Part shown: in pieces, positions 40,101 through 50,662 of the stretch
Layout: every line of letters begins with the position of its first letter
Position numbering within the stretch: position 1 is the stretch's first letter
Source of the DNA: Strix aluco
Taxonomy: Eukaryota > Chordata > Aves > Strigiformes > Strigidae
Length of the DNA stretch: 64,000 nt
Direction of reading: 5' to 3'
Assembly: GCF_031877795.1 (NCBI RefSeq)
Contig: NC_133948.1
Span: 12,570,948-12,634,947 of the forward strand
The notes under the pieces: model-generated
The model's database searches: none
What the model was told of the DNA's origin: nothing
Seen by the model: the letters and a program-made list of their open reading frames with translations, nothing else
Position numbers and translations under genes: made by a program

Positions 40101-43100
40101 CCGTGTGTCCTGGATGGAAGATTTTGTTTGGGAATTTCTATTTTTCCTTTGCCCTGTCTCTGAAAGGGAAACAACTTAGCCCAGTCAAATTTTTAACACT
40201 AGTGAGAGGAGTTAGTCCCTCTTACCTTCACTGAAGCTCCTTCAGAACCCCACATGGCTCCATCATTCCAGTAATGATTCCTCAGCTTTTGTCTGTTGGT
40301 AGCTTGTAGTAACAGGCACCAGTGCTAGTCCTGAGAGCCGGACGGGGCCCTGTATAAGGGAGGAAGCAGTGTGTAAGATCCTTTTAGGGTAAAAGAAAGT
40401 GTGCAGTGGGGAAAGCCTGAATAAGCCAGAGGCAGGGGGAGAATTGACTCAGCTCTCTAAAGGGCAGTCTATTTTAATGCATGCTCTTGTCAGTACCAAC
40501 ATTAATGTGTTCTTCCCCCCTACCCAGCCCCCCTTACCTCCAAGCTGAAGTAATCATTTACGTGACTTGCACTTTGTCTTCTGAACAGAAAGTGGTGACG
40601 GCTTTGGACAGGACATGGCACCCTGAACACTTTTTCTGTGCCCAGTGTGGAGCTTTCTTTGGACCCGAAGGTATTGCTGGTTTCTGCAATCTCCTCCCTG
40701 AACTGTAGACAAGTGTGTAAGGCAGGGCTGCTGTTAGGGGACAGCCTGAGAGGTGGCTGGGGAACTACTGAAGATGGAACTCCAAGGGATGTAGCTGTTT
40801 ATGGGGGAAGGATGCTAGCAGTAATCTGCATTCCCCCCTGGAGAGGAAGGGTATGTGTGTGCGCGTGGGACAGGGAGGGCAGCAGAACAAGGAACAGCCA
40901 CCTGCTGCGTGTGTTAGCAGGGGGAAGGATGATCCTACCCACACTGGTTACCCTGCAGAGCTTGGCTGCCCATAGGTAAAGATCAGGAGCTGATGCTCTT
41001 CGCCTCTCTTCTCCTTTGGCAGGATTTCATGAGAAGGATGGCAAAGCCTACTGCCGCAAGGACTACTTTGACATGTTTGCTCCCAAGTGTGGCGGCTGTG
41101 CCCGGGCTATCCTGGAAAACTACATCTCTGCCTTGAACACCCTGTGGCACCCTGAATGCTTTGTCTGTCGGGTAAGAAACCCAAGATCCTTTGCTGCTGC
41201 TGTACGACCCCTCTCATTTCCACCCTGCAGGCATCTGCTCCCTTATCAGGAAAAGGCGCCTGTGGGGTAGTGAAGGGCAGCCAGCCCCACAAGATAAAAA
41301 CATGTCAGCAACCAAACACCTTCTTGTTCCTCTGCCTATTTACATTAAACTTTCTAGCTGCTTTGCTCTTTCTGTTCCCAGCTGCAATTATGGGCTTCTG
41401 CAGCAGCTCACAGATAAACAGACATTTTCTGTGACCTTTAAATAATTATAAGCTAAGCTTCTCTCTAAGCACTTGCTTCAGCAATCAGATTTTGAGGATC
41501 TTCCATGCTCCATCTGACAATGTAAACTAATAAGACTGACCTTGTTCAGACAAACATGTAAGTCAGTGAAATGGTGGCAGGCTCCATACAACAGACATAA
41601 TAAACAGGAATACTGCAGATTAAATGCTTGGCACTCTTTCAGAGAGCCTTGCAAATATTAACTCTTACAGGCCCCAAGAGATGAGCAAAATCAGCCAGTG
41701 TTTCCTAGAGTGGGAAAGAAAGGCAGAGACCAGAACAAACAGTAGAACCACAAGCTGCCTATTGCTGGTATGATGCTCAGAGCAGACTGTCACCATGCTG
41801 TTGGGACTGCCTGCCCAGAACTGTCTGTGGCTCCCAGAATGGCGTGCAGACAGCGGAGGCAGAAGATAGCAGTCCTGACTGTGTGGGGCTGGGGAGGGCT
41901 GTGCCTTGTTGTGCAGAGATTGAGGCTTCTATCAAGCACTTCTGCTTTCCTTCCCCCAGCTGCCACACTGCCTGTATCCGTGGGGCCAACACTGATGCCT
42001 TCCAGGGCACGAGACAGGATTCTCGTCCTGGTTTTGCTAAAGCAGAGCAGACTTTCCAGCTGTCCTGCTGACTGAGGAAGGAGACCCTTTATTGAACTAA
42101 TTGTCAGCATTAGAAAAGTCTTGGACTCGCTGCAGGCAAACTGCATTCGTCCTGGTATTGAGAGTGTTTAGCTATCCATGGCTCTGTGTGCTCTTTGCTG
42201 GACTTCTGTGTACATGTTGGGGTCCAGCTGTGTGTGATACTGTGTGTCCTCCCTGGGGAAGAGGATGGTGTTGGGGCTGAGCAAAACCAGGATTCTGGAA
42301 ATCTGTCATGTCTGGGCCTTGCTGCTGATCTGCTCAGGAAACTTGGCAGTATCCTCGGCTCTCCCTCACACCCTGCTGCCTCAGTTGCCCACTTGTACAA
42401 GGAGGGGAGTCTCCCCAGTCTTGTGGGGATGGTGGGTGCTTCTGTGGCAGGTTCTGAAGAGTAGCATCCTCAGCTGCCTGACACTGAGGGGGGTGAGGAG
42501 CTCTGGATGCTAATAAGCACATAGCTGGTGTATCCTCTTCTCATCTGTTCAAAATCATTAGCACTGTAGAACAAACAGTTTCTCCCAGTGTGTGTATCTG
42601 GTGGAGATGTTTCAGGATGGATGATCCTGCGCAAAGTGTACCTGTGTAATGCCAGCCATTCTGAAGAGGTCACTTGTAAAGATTAATTGTGCCTCATTTT
42701 CTCAGCTGGAACCAGTCCAATCTTCATCAAAATTCTGCTGCATGAAAGTCTGTTGGTCCCTGCTTCAGCATGCCATTGTGGGGAAGCTGAAGTAAGATTT
42801 TAAACAAAAAAAAAAAAAAAAAGGGAAAGGTGCTGCAGTGTTTCCCATTTCAGGGGAAGGAGTGTTCTCCTTTCTCCTGGCTGGACGCATCTGGTTGCTC
42901 GTCTGTAGTATTTTTTTTGGAGAAGTGAAACCAGCTGTGGGGAGAAGCATGGTTAATTCCCTTGCTTGTGGCTGTATCTGTCTATCAGCCTTTCCTTGGA
43001 CACTCTTCAGAGTTTGGCTCTTTGAACAACAGGATGATGCTGAAAGGCAGCAGTTTATGCTGCTCACAGTGCAGCTAGGCTGTGCCACAGAGCAGAGGCG

Positions 43101-43435
43101 GCTCGTGGAGCTGCCTGCATCCCCAGCTTGTTACACAATCTGTCCCCTTCTGCTTTATCCTCCTGCAGGAATGTTTCATCCCGTTCATCAATGGCAGCTT
43201 CTTTGAGCACGACGGGCAGCCCTACTGCGAGGTGCATTACCACGAGCGCCGCGGCTCGCTCTGCTCCGGTTGCCAGAAGCCCATCACAGGACGCTGCATC
43301 ACTGCTATGGGCAAGAAATTTCACCCCGAACACTTTGTCTGTGCCTTCTGCCTCAAGCAGCTCAACAAAGGAACCTTCAAAGAACAGAACGACAAGCCCT
43401 ACTGCCAGAACTGCTTTCTCAAGCTCTTCTGTTAA
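24907..43435 (+). CDS. PXN: Paxillin, focal-adhesion adaptor (spliced, exons 2-11; exon 1 outside window)
   Basis: Paxillin is a cytoplasmic scaffold of focal adhesions. Its N-terminal LD motifs bind FAK, vinculin and GIT/ARF-GAP proteins, and its C-terminal LIM domains target it to adhesions. Seen here: ten canonical exons whose phases join exactly into 553 codons plus the stop. With five missing codons (MDDLD) from the upstream exon 1 the total is 558 residues, close to the roughly 559 known for chicken. LD1 is split by intron 1. LD2 lies near residue 144, LD3 near 218, LD4 near 266 and LD5 near 300. Tyr31 and Tyr118, the FAK/Src sites, fall in exons 2 and 3. Four LIM domains, each with a HPEHFxC- or HPECFVC-type zinc motif, fill residues about 325-558 and the protein ends in KLFC. 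The coding join is 24907-25133, 25638-25753, 27645-27784, 28156-28357, 28898-29033, 39340-39510, 39856-40029, 40589-40670, 41023-41171, 43169-43435. Additional in-frame cassette exons lie between exons 6 and 7. Confidence 0.97.
25638..25753 (+). CDS. PXN: PXN exon 3 (Ser-rich, Tyr118)
   Basis: The acceptor is tttccacag and the donor is TACAG|gtatct. Residues 81-118 plus a split Ser119 are serine-rich and end in EEEHVY, where Tyr118 is the second main FAK/Src phosphorylation site. The donor splits the AG|T serine codon, which is completed exactly by exon 4. Confidence 0.97.
27645..27784 (+). CDS. PXN: PXN exon 4 (LD2; Met133)
   Basis: The acceptor is atctttag and the donor GCAG|gtaagg. The exon reads [18 protein letters not shown] and then LD2, [11 protein letters not shown] (residues about 143-153), the high-affinity FAK/vinculin site. 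Met133 at 27685-27687 has A at -3 and corresponds to the internal start described for the delta form of paxillin in mammals. Confidence 0.97.
28156..28357 (+). CDS. PXN: PXN exon 5 (LD3)
   Basis: The acceptor is tttctcaag and the donor CCAGT|gtgagt. The exon completes a split Asp codon and encodes about 66 residues, including the SHYVVPE tyrosine site and LD3 ([11 protein letters not shown]). It ends in a split Val codon shared with exon 6. Confidence 0.97.
28868..28897 (+). promoter_or_regulatory. PXN: C-homopolymer 3' splice site of PXN exon 6
   Basis: Positions 28868-28889 are 22 consecutive C, followed by A, five C and AG. This is the whole pyrimidine tract of the exon 6 acceptor. U2AF prefers U-rich tracts, so a C-only tract is atypical and may favour poly(C)-binding proteins. 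Length errors in assembly are possible. Confidence 0.85.
28898..29033 (+). CDS. PXN: PXN exon 6 (LD4)
   Basis: The exon begins after an unusual acceptor whose pyrimidine tract is a 22-base C run, completes the Val codon and ends at TTTAAG|gtaacc in phase 0. It encodes residues 234-278, including LD4 ([14 protein letters not shown]), the binding site for FAK and GIT proteins. The phase-0 end lets the downstream phase-0 cassettes insert directly after LD4. Confidence 0.96.
29034..33315 (+). other. PXN: PXN intron downstream of exon 6; nothing coding recognised
   Basis: This 4.3 kb interval lies between the exon 6 donor and the large alternative exon. I see only short open frames without domain signatures. 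Its last 75 bases are a long pyrimidine-rich run ending in ttttttgcag, a strong acceptor for the 33316 exon. Confidence 0.7.
33316..34365 (+). CDS. PXN: Large alternative PXN cassette exon (350 codons, phase 0)
   Basis: After a strong acceptor (about 75 bases of pyrimidines, then ttttttgcag) the frame is open for 354 codons and starts in the phase left by exon 6. The product is Ser/Pro-rich and probably disordered, with one LD-like helix, [12 protein letters not shown] (33934-33969). The exon may end at CCAG|gcaggc (34365), a GC-type donor that keeps phase 0. If it is not spliced there, the frame stops four codons later (TGA at 34378-34380). No better GT donor near the end preserves this reading. 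Earlier GT candidates are AAG|gtagat after 34143 and CAG|gtactg after 34207. Inclusion would nearly double the N-terminal region. I believe mammalian PXN annotation contains comparable long isoforms, but cannot check this here. Confidence 0.7.
35184..35450 (+). CDS. PXN: Alternative PXN cassette exon (about 89 codons, phase 0)
   Basis: The acceptor is tgtcatttag. The open frame starts [16 protein letters not shown] and continues through [17 protein letters not shown] and [12 protein letters not shown]. The donor is either AAG|gtagaa (35450) or CAA|gtagag (35441); both leave phase 0. The segment [12 protein letters not shown] (35298-35333) is an amphipathic helix resembling an LD motif. The composition is charged and looks like conserved protein rather than chance. 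It can be inserted between LD4 and LD5 without changing the LIM frame. I cannot tell the tissue use. Confidence 0.72.
35984..36388 (+). CDS. PXN: Alternative PXN cassette exon (135 codons, Pro-rich, phase 0)
   Basis: The acceptor is gtctttctag. The frame is open and in phase 0, rich in Pro and Ser ([18 protein letters not shown] at the start). It then has an acidic block, [18 protein letters not shown], and ends in a [13 protein letters not shown] segment. The likely end is ATGCAG|gcaggc, again a GC donor. The frame would otherwise run 25 hydrophobic codons to a TAG, which looks like intron. The [10 protein letters not shown] stretch could bind SH3 domains (inference). Confidence 0.68.
37007..37087 (+). 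CDS. PXN: Possible small alternative PXN exon (27 codons, phase 0)
   Basis: A fair acceptor (gttgtacttttcag) is followed by an open phase-0 frame, [20 protein letters not shown] and a GPPTPEK end. The composition matches the neighbouring Pro-rich cassettes. The proposed end is GAGAAG|gcagga, a GC donor. The frame otherwise stays open to a TGA at 37133-37135. This is the least certain of the cassettes. Confidence 0.45.
37645..37710 (+). repeat. Three tandem copies of a 22-bp unit
   Basis: Units at 37645-37666, 37667-37688 and 37689-37710 begin GGGATATGCTTCCC and end TTGACACA. The third differs only in its last base. It is a small minisatellite inside a PXN intron. There are no spacers, so it is not a CRISPR array. 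Confidence 0.9.
38768..38875 (+). CDS. PXN: Small alternative PXN cassette exon (36 codons, phase 0)
   Basis: The acceptor is pyrimidine-rich (cttccttcctgcttccacttgcttagctcag) and the donor is a near-consensus GAG|gtaaga. The length is 108 bases, a multiple of three in phase 0. The peptide begins [17 protein letters not shown] and ends EEDILAERE: a charged, helix-forming stretch with a Lys-Glu/Gln pattern. A GGA-rich purine tract follows the donor (38881-38899) and could be a splicing enhancer. The exon is too short to be caught by ordinary ORF searches. Confidence 0.6.
39340..39510 (+). CDS. PXN: PXN exon 7 (LD5, start of LIM1)
   Basis: The acceptor is tcttccctgcag and the donor GGGCAG|gtgagt, both phase 0. 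It encodes residues 279-335: FMAQGK, a Ser-rich linker, LD5 ([13 protein letters not shown]) and the first zinc pair of LIM1 (CGACKKPI). Confidence 0.97.
39856..40029 (+). CDS. PXN: PXN exon 8 (LIM1, start of LIM2)
   Basis: The acceptor is cttcccaacag and the donor CTTGAT|gtgagt. It encodes residues 336-393: the LIM1 core with [11 protein letters not shown], the second finger ending at [11 protein letters not shown], and the first LIM2 pair CYYC. Confidence 0.97.
40589..40670 (+). CDS. PXN: PXN exon 9 (LIM2 centre)
   Basis: The acceptor is cttctgaacag and the donor CCCGAAG|gtattg. It encodes [10 protein letters not shown] followed by [10 protein letters not shown], the central LIM2 zinc ligands, and ends in a split Gly codon completed by exon 10. 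Confidence 0.97.
41023..41171 (+). CDS. PXN: PXN exon 10 (end of LIM2, LIM3 first half)
   Basis: The acceptor is ctcctttggcag and the donor TGTCGG|gtaaga. It encodes residues 421-470: [18 protein letters not shown], then the LIM3 zinc pair CGGC and the WHPECFVC motif. LIM3 is one of the two LIM domains needed for focal-adhesion targeting. Confidence 0.97.
41172..43168 (+). other. PXN: PXN intron 10; nothing coding recognised
   Basis: This 2.0 kb intron lies inside the LIM3 coding region. It carries a 17-base A run at 42806-42822. The short open frames on both strands lack domain features. Confidence 0.8.
42806..42822 (+). repeat. A17 homopolymer
   Basis: Seventeen A in PXN intron 10. No target-site duplication or retroposon body was recognised next to it. 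Confidence 0.9.
43169..43435 (+). CDS. PXN: PXN exon 11 (LIM3 end, LIM4, stop)
   Basis: The acceptor is atcctcctgcag. It encodes [16 protein letters not shown], the rest of LIM3, then LIM4 with [15 protein letters not shown] and the C-terminal [10 protein letters not shown], followed by TAA at 43433-43435. The 3' untranslated region follows directly. Confidence 0.97.
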   Translation, partial: ECFIPFINGSFFEHDGQPYCEVHYHERRGSLCSGCQKPITGRCITAMGKKFHPEHFVCAFCLKQLNKGTFKEQNDKPYCQNCFLKLFC

Positions 43436-43529
43436 AGGCATCCTAGATGGGCGCTAAGCATCTTTCTGCCACCCCCTTGGCAGTTCTGTCTCTCTGAACA
43501 TTACTGTGATTTAGAAATCTTACCAGGCA

Positions 43530-43559
43530 GGGGAGGAGGGTGGGGCGGGGTGGGGTGGG
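43530..43559 (+). promoter_or_regulatory. PXN: G-quadruplex motif in PXN 3' UTR
   Basis: There are six runs of three or four G. The last five are separated by single-base loops (T, C, T, T) and the first by AGGA. Such short loops are known to give very stable parallel quadruplexes, and in RNA this would lie 95 bases after the stop codon. Confidence 0.75.
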
Positions 43560-43610
43560 AGCGCTTTCTGCTGCTATGGAGAGGCAGTAGATCCAGAGAT
43601 GAGACGGACC

Positions 43611-43616
43611 ATTAAA
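43611..43616 (+). terminator. PXN: Candidate proximal poly(A) signal of PXN (ATTAAA)
   Basis: ATTAAA lies 176 bases after the stop, followed some 55-80 bases later by a GT-rich run (gtgtgcgtgtctgtgtgtgtg). The spacing to the GT-rich element is longer than usual, so the call is moderate. Confidence 0.4.
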
Positions 43617-45309
43617 CTGGAAATGCCCTTGCTGTGTCTCAGTAGAGAGAGGCCGAGTTCCCTCATTGCGGTGTGCGTGTCTGTGTGTGTGACTGACAGC
43701 TGAGCTTAGCCCGAGGGCTCCAACAGGGAGGTTTTACCCAGCCCCCTCCTGGCACTCTTTGCCAGTAAGTTTCAGCCTGTGGCAGCTCCCTGAGCAAATC
43801 GTGACACTTGCAGACGACACAGCCCTCTGCTTTGACACCTCTTTCTCAGGCTTTTGTCTGCAGGCCTGCAGTCTGAGCGATAGCGCGGCGAGGGTGCCCT
43901 GTGATCTCAGTGCCACCCTGGCTCTCTGGAGCCACGTGGCGCATGTGACTTACTGAGATCAAGAGCATCAGCACAGGCAGCCAAGACCCTGCAAGGGTCT
44001 CTCCAGTTCCATTACACTGTAAGGAGATGATACCACTTACTTTTTTGTTTTGTTTTTGCTAAGAGGAATCAAGATGTTACTGTGTGGGGTGTTTTGTTTT
44101 GTTTTTTTTTCCCTAGTTTGTTATTCCCTGCCTTTTTTCAACACACTGGAGCAGGAGGTGCAGTAAGCCCTGACCATCCCTCAGCACTGATGTCCGCTCC
44201 TGTGGGTGACATCCCATGGCGGGCACCTTTGTCAGCACCCAGGCCTGCTCAGTGCATCTGCTCCCCTGGCCTGCTGCTCCAGGGAGAGAGGAAGAGGCAT
44301 CGTCCCTTCTTTAAAAGCAGGTGCAGAGAGATTAGAGCACAGCCTTTTTCATCCAGCCCTGTCATGAGCGACTGTGACGTGTGTGTGTTTATCTGGCCTG
44401 AAACTCTCTCATCTATCGGGGCCTGAAACTGTCACAAGAGCGGGGAGAAGTGGAGGGGTTTAAGAAGCCAGGAAAAAAAAGATCCAAACTTTATATCCTT
44501 TCTTCTTCCTCTCTTTGCTAATGAGACCTGTCAGCCCCTTGGTATTTCCCTTTTCTGTGCTCTTGTTAAACATGTTCTACTGAGAGATGCTAGAGCAATA
44601 ACCTTTTATATTGACTGTTACTGGTATAACAAGTCCCTTGGGTCAGGTGTGTGTGACACACTTGGAGTTTTACTATCAAAGTGAATACTGTATCCTGTCT
44701 TTGATAAGAACTGTAGATTTCTACACTGATTTTGAATTCATATCTAATTTACTTTTAATCCTCTTATACAGAAATTGGTTTTGAAGTGATTTTAAGAAAG
44801 CAACTTTTATATCAAGCTGTGCTGTTCTAGGCAGTATGCCAGTTGTGCTGGTTTACTGCATCTGTAACCTCAACGCTTTGTTAAGCCTAACTAACATTCA
44901 ATATTTTCTTTTTATTGCGGGTTGGGAGGGGCTGGAATCTATGGGGAAGGGAATGTGACCTGTATTTTTTTTTTTTTCCTAGCACAGGCAGGTGAACTGT
45001 GAATAGCTTTTTTTTAGCTTCTTTTTTTCCCTCCTCTGGGTCACCTAAAAGTGTGTTTTTTGGTTTTTATTGTAACCTGTAAACTGCTGTATTTGAATCA
45101 CCTGCCGTTCTCCCAAAGCCCAGCTTCCAGGATATTACAGTGAGTCTTAATATGATGCTGCAGGGGGGAAGAGCTCAGACCTTTGCCCTGGGTTTCTCCT
45201 CTTCTGCCACCTGAAAACAGAGCAGGGCCAATTGGGGAAGGGGTTCCCTTCCTCCTGTGGAAGAAAGGTCTTGTGACTAAGGAGAAGAAATTGGGAGAGA
45301 CAGACTCTG

Positions 45310-45460
45310 TTCCTGCCTAGCTGTGCAACTTTGGGTCAGTCACTAAACCTGACCGTGCCTCAGTTTCCCCATCTGTAAAATGGGGGCAATTTAGTCTGGA
45401 TTTGTGAGGTTATTGTGAGGCTTAGTTCATGTTTGCTAAAGCACTTTTAGGTCTCTGGCT
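45310..45460 (-). mobile_element. MIR-like SINE relic
   Basis: Read on the + strand: gggtcagtcactaaacct, gtgcctcagtttcccc, atctgtaaaatggggg, then tgtgaggttattgtgagg and gctaaagcactttt. These blocks follow, in order and spacing, the complement of the MIR core SINE consensus that I remember. The relic lies in the presumed PXN 3' UTR. MIR-type elements are old and scarce in birds, so this copy is well preserved. Confidence 0.75.
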
Positions 45461-46070
45461 GGAGGGTGCTATGGAAGGTGAAATACTACATTGGAATACC
45501 CGATGGTGTTCTGTGGTAACAGCCGAAGCAGCCCAGGGAGCGGTGGTTGGAATTACTTCTCCAGAGTGCTACAGCAATGTCACCATCAATATCTGGTTGT
45601 GCTTTTCAGCTTGACAGGTGCATTAGGGGTCTGGGAGCAACTCTGTCGGAAACCAGCCCGACCTTGGGCTGGAATCTATGGGTTACTGTCCCGTGTAACC
45701 TCGCCACAGTGCTTTGCTGCCCTGCTTGGGTCACTGAAACTGTTTTTCACCAGTTTTCCTGTAGAAATGAACCTAAATTTGTGGTTGTGAGACCGAAGGG
45801 AGCTGTGAAAGCACTAGAGCTAAAGCTGCATCAGCTGGGCTGAGCGCAGCTCTTGGAGAGTTTGTGAGGCAAGAAACCTTACGCATTTGTCTTTTTACCT
45901 TTGAAATCGATTTGACTTAAAATGGATATTTCCAAGTTGTGTGTGTTTAAATCTTGCTAAAAAGGTCAACTTCTTTCAGCCCCACTAAGAGGATGAAAAG
46001 CTGTAGTGTTGGGAGTGCTAGAGGGGGGTGAAAAGATGCTTCTGGCACTACTGCTCATTGTGTGACACCT

Positions 46071-46145
46071 GCAAACTGTGTAATCATGTGCCTCAGTTTC
46101 CCTGTCCGGGGAGTCTTTAACCTACCTCACTGCTAGTTGAGGCTG
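46071..46145 (-). mobile_element. Possible second, shorter MIR-like fragment
   Basis: The block gtaatcatgtgcctcagtttccctg, followed by cctacctcactgctagttgagg, resembles the same part of the MIR consensus as the element at 45310. It is shorter and more diverged, so the call is weak. Confidence 0.4.
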
Positions 46146-46439
46146 GCGTGACGCTTCTGGCACGCATGGAAAACCCTGAGTGCGGGGTGCTGGTGGTGCG
46201 TGGCACCCAAGGGGAGGCTCGGCTGGCCTTAGTGCTTAACGGAGATCGTTAAACACTTACCTCCCGAGCAGGATGTTGAGCGTGTCCTGGATTTGTCTGG
46301 TTTCTGATACGCTGGGATGCTACACGGATGCTACTCTGCCAAATAATGACTTTGGTGACTGCTGCCACTGTGGATGTCTAAAATGCCTGTTCTTTGATTT
46401 CAGATGCAGTTTTAGGGTAGCACAGCCACAGGGGGGTGT

Positions 46440-46449
46440 GGGGGGGGGG
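46440..46449 (+). repeat. G10 run in a G-rich stretch upstream of RPLP0
   Basis: Ten G within 46431-46493, which has several more runs of four to seven G and so has quadruplex potential. It lies about 600 bases upstream of the RPLP0 start. Confidence 0.8.
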
Positions 46450-46731
46450 AGAGATGGTGTTCGAGGGCTGGGGGTGGTGCCGGAGGGGGGGACCTGTGTC
46501 CCCAGGCATGGAGAGGAGAGGGGGAATGGCTGTGGATGGCTTTCAAGGCCTCAGGCCTGTGTGCAGCCCTCCCCCGACCAAGTGCTACCCCTGGGGAAGG
46601 TCTTTCACCCCGCGTTCAGGCTGGGCTGGGGGCTGCTCTGCTGGGTCGACAGTTATTTGATATCTTTTCTCCCTTGTAAACCTCTTAACTCCGCTTTCTT
46701 TATTTCCATTTAAAATTCTTGCAGTTACGCT

Positions 46732-46737
46732 AATAAA
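46732..46737 (+). terminator. PXN: Candidate distal poly(A) signal of PXN (AATAAA)
   Basis: This is a canonical AATAAA in an AT-rich pocket just before the GC-rich RPLP0 promoter, with a TCTGCGTTGCCCTTGTTT stretch downstream. It is the last canonical signal before the next gene, hence the natural distal end of PXN. Confidence 0.55.
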
Positions 46738-46953
46738 ATTTTTACCATTATTCTCACGTCTGCGTTGCCCTTGTTTCTGGCCCTTAAGCTTGTGAGAAGC
46801 AAAGCGGGTGCCCCCTCCGGGGCTGCGGGGAGCGGGGCGGGGGGGGCAGCGCCCCGACCCCCGCCGGGGCTCCTCCGGCCGCCAGGGGGCGCCCTGCGCC
46901 GAGCCGCGCGTTCCTGTGCCGCCCGCGCCTTCCGCCGGCCACCGGCGCGCTGC

Positions 46954-47041
46954 CCAATCAGAACGGCGGCCCGCCTTGATTGATAGGCGGTGAGTGGCCA
47001 ATGGGATGAGCAGGGGTACGTGCGCGGCTCGCTGCAATTGG
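46954..47041 (+). promoter_or_regulatory. RPLP0: CCAAT-box cluster upstream of RPLP0
   Basis: CCAAT occurs at 46954-46958 and 46998-47002, and in inverse form (ATTGG) at 47037-47041. The roughly 40-base spacing directly before the TATA box suggests cooperative NF-Y sites. Confidence 0.65.
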
Positions 47042-47054
47042 GCGTGAGCCGCGG

Positions 47055-47062
47055 TATAAAAG
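47055..47062 (+). promoter_or_regulatory. RPLP0: TATA box of RPLP0
   Basis: TATAAAAG lies about 29 bases before a pyrimidine-rich start region (cctttctttccc from 47083). TATA-like boxes combined with a 5'TOP start are typical of ribosomal protein genes. Confidence 0.85.
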
Positions 47063-47083
47063 GAGTCGGGCCCGCCCTCCGGC

Positions 47084-47109
47084 CTTTCTTTCCCGGAGCC
47101 CTCGTGGAG
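47084..47109 (+). other. RPLP0: RPLP0 exon 1 (5' UTR, 5'TOP start)
   Basis: The start is inferred at the C of the pyrimidine run ctttctttccc, 29 bases after the TATA box. The exon ends at GTGGAG|gtgggt. The oligopyrimidine start predicts mTOR-controlled translation. The exact first base may be one or two off. Confidence 0.7.
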
Positions 47110-47230
47110 GTGGGTGCGCGGCGCGCCCGCTCCTGTGGGGCCGCTCCCGGAGCGTACCTGGGCTGTACCCGGGGTGTACAGCCGCGGCCGGACTGTCGGG
47201 CGGGGGGCGCGGAGCCGCGGGGAGGAGGCG

Positions 47231-47266
47231 GGGGGAAAGGAAGGGAAGGGGAAGGAAGGGAAGGGT
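47231..47266 (+). promoter_or_regulatory. RPLP0: G-rich purine tract in RPLP0 intron 1
   Basis: Runs of G (six, three, four, three, three) are separated by A and AAGGAA spacers on a purine-only strand. The tract can form a quadruplex or triplex and lies about 150 bases downstream of the start site. Confidence 0.55.
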
Positions 47267-47350
47267 GAGGGCCCGCCTGAGCCGCGCTTCTCCCTGACAG
47301 GACCCAGCTCGTCTTTAAACCCACCGGGCGATCCTTGGAGCACCGCCGCG

Positions 47351-50327
<2,977 letters not shown>

Positions 50328-50375
50328 CAGCAGCCACTGTCTGTCTATTTGTGTCAGAGTTGCTCCAGTTGGAGA

Positions 50376-50381
50376 AATAAA
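50376..50381 (+). terminator. RPLP0: RPLP0 poly(A) signal (AATAAA)
   Basis: This canonical AATAAA lies 49 bases after the stop, giving the short 3' UTR usual for ribosomal protein genes. Cleavage is expected near 50395-50405, immediately before the GCN1 CpG island. Confidence 0.9.
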
Positions 50382-50662
50382 AAGCTGTTTTACACCTTCA
50401 CGTGTGCCCGCATCGATGCTGTACTCTCCGGATCACCCGGGGGCTTGGGAAAAGTGTAACCCGAGGGGCTCCCGGTGCTGCGGAGGAACGCGGGTTCCTC
50501 GGGGGCTGCTGCAGCCCGGGCTGAGCCGGGGCCTCGCCCGGCAGCTCGTCTGAGCGGTGGAGCCACCGCCCGCCCCTCCCCGTTCCCCAGCGCTCGGTTC
50601 CGCCGTGCGGAGGCGCCGGGGCCGCCTGGGGGAGGCTCCGGGCCGGGCCAGGCCGCAGCGCC

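Larger units (their letters stand above)
43436..46760 (+). other. PXN: PXN 3' UTR and downstream region (end uncertain)
   Basis: After the stop the sequence has no open frame of note. It contains a G-quadruplex motif (43530-43559), an ATTAAA signal (43611) followed by a GT-rich stretch (about 43670-43695), T-rich tracts, a MIR-like SINE relic (about 45310-45460) and a late AATAAA (46732). Which poly(A) site is used cannot be decided from sequence. If the late one is used, the UTR is about 3.3 kb and ends only about 330 bp before the RPLP0 start site. Confidence 0.6.
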
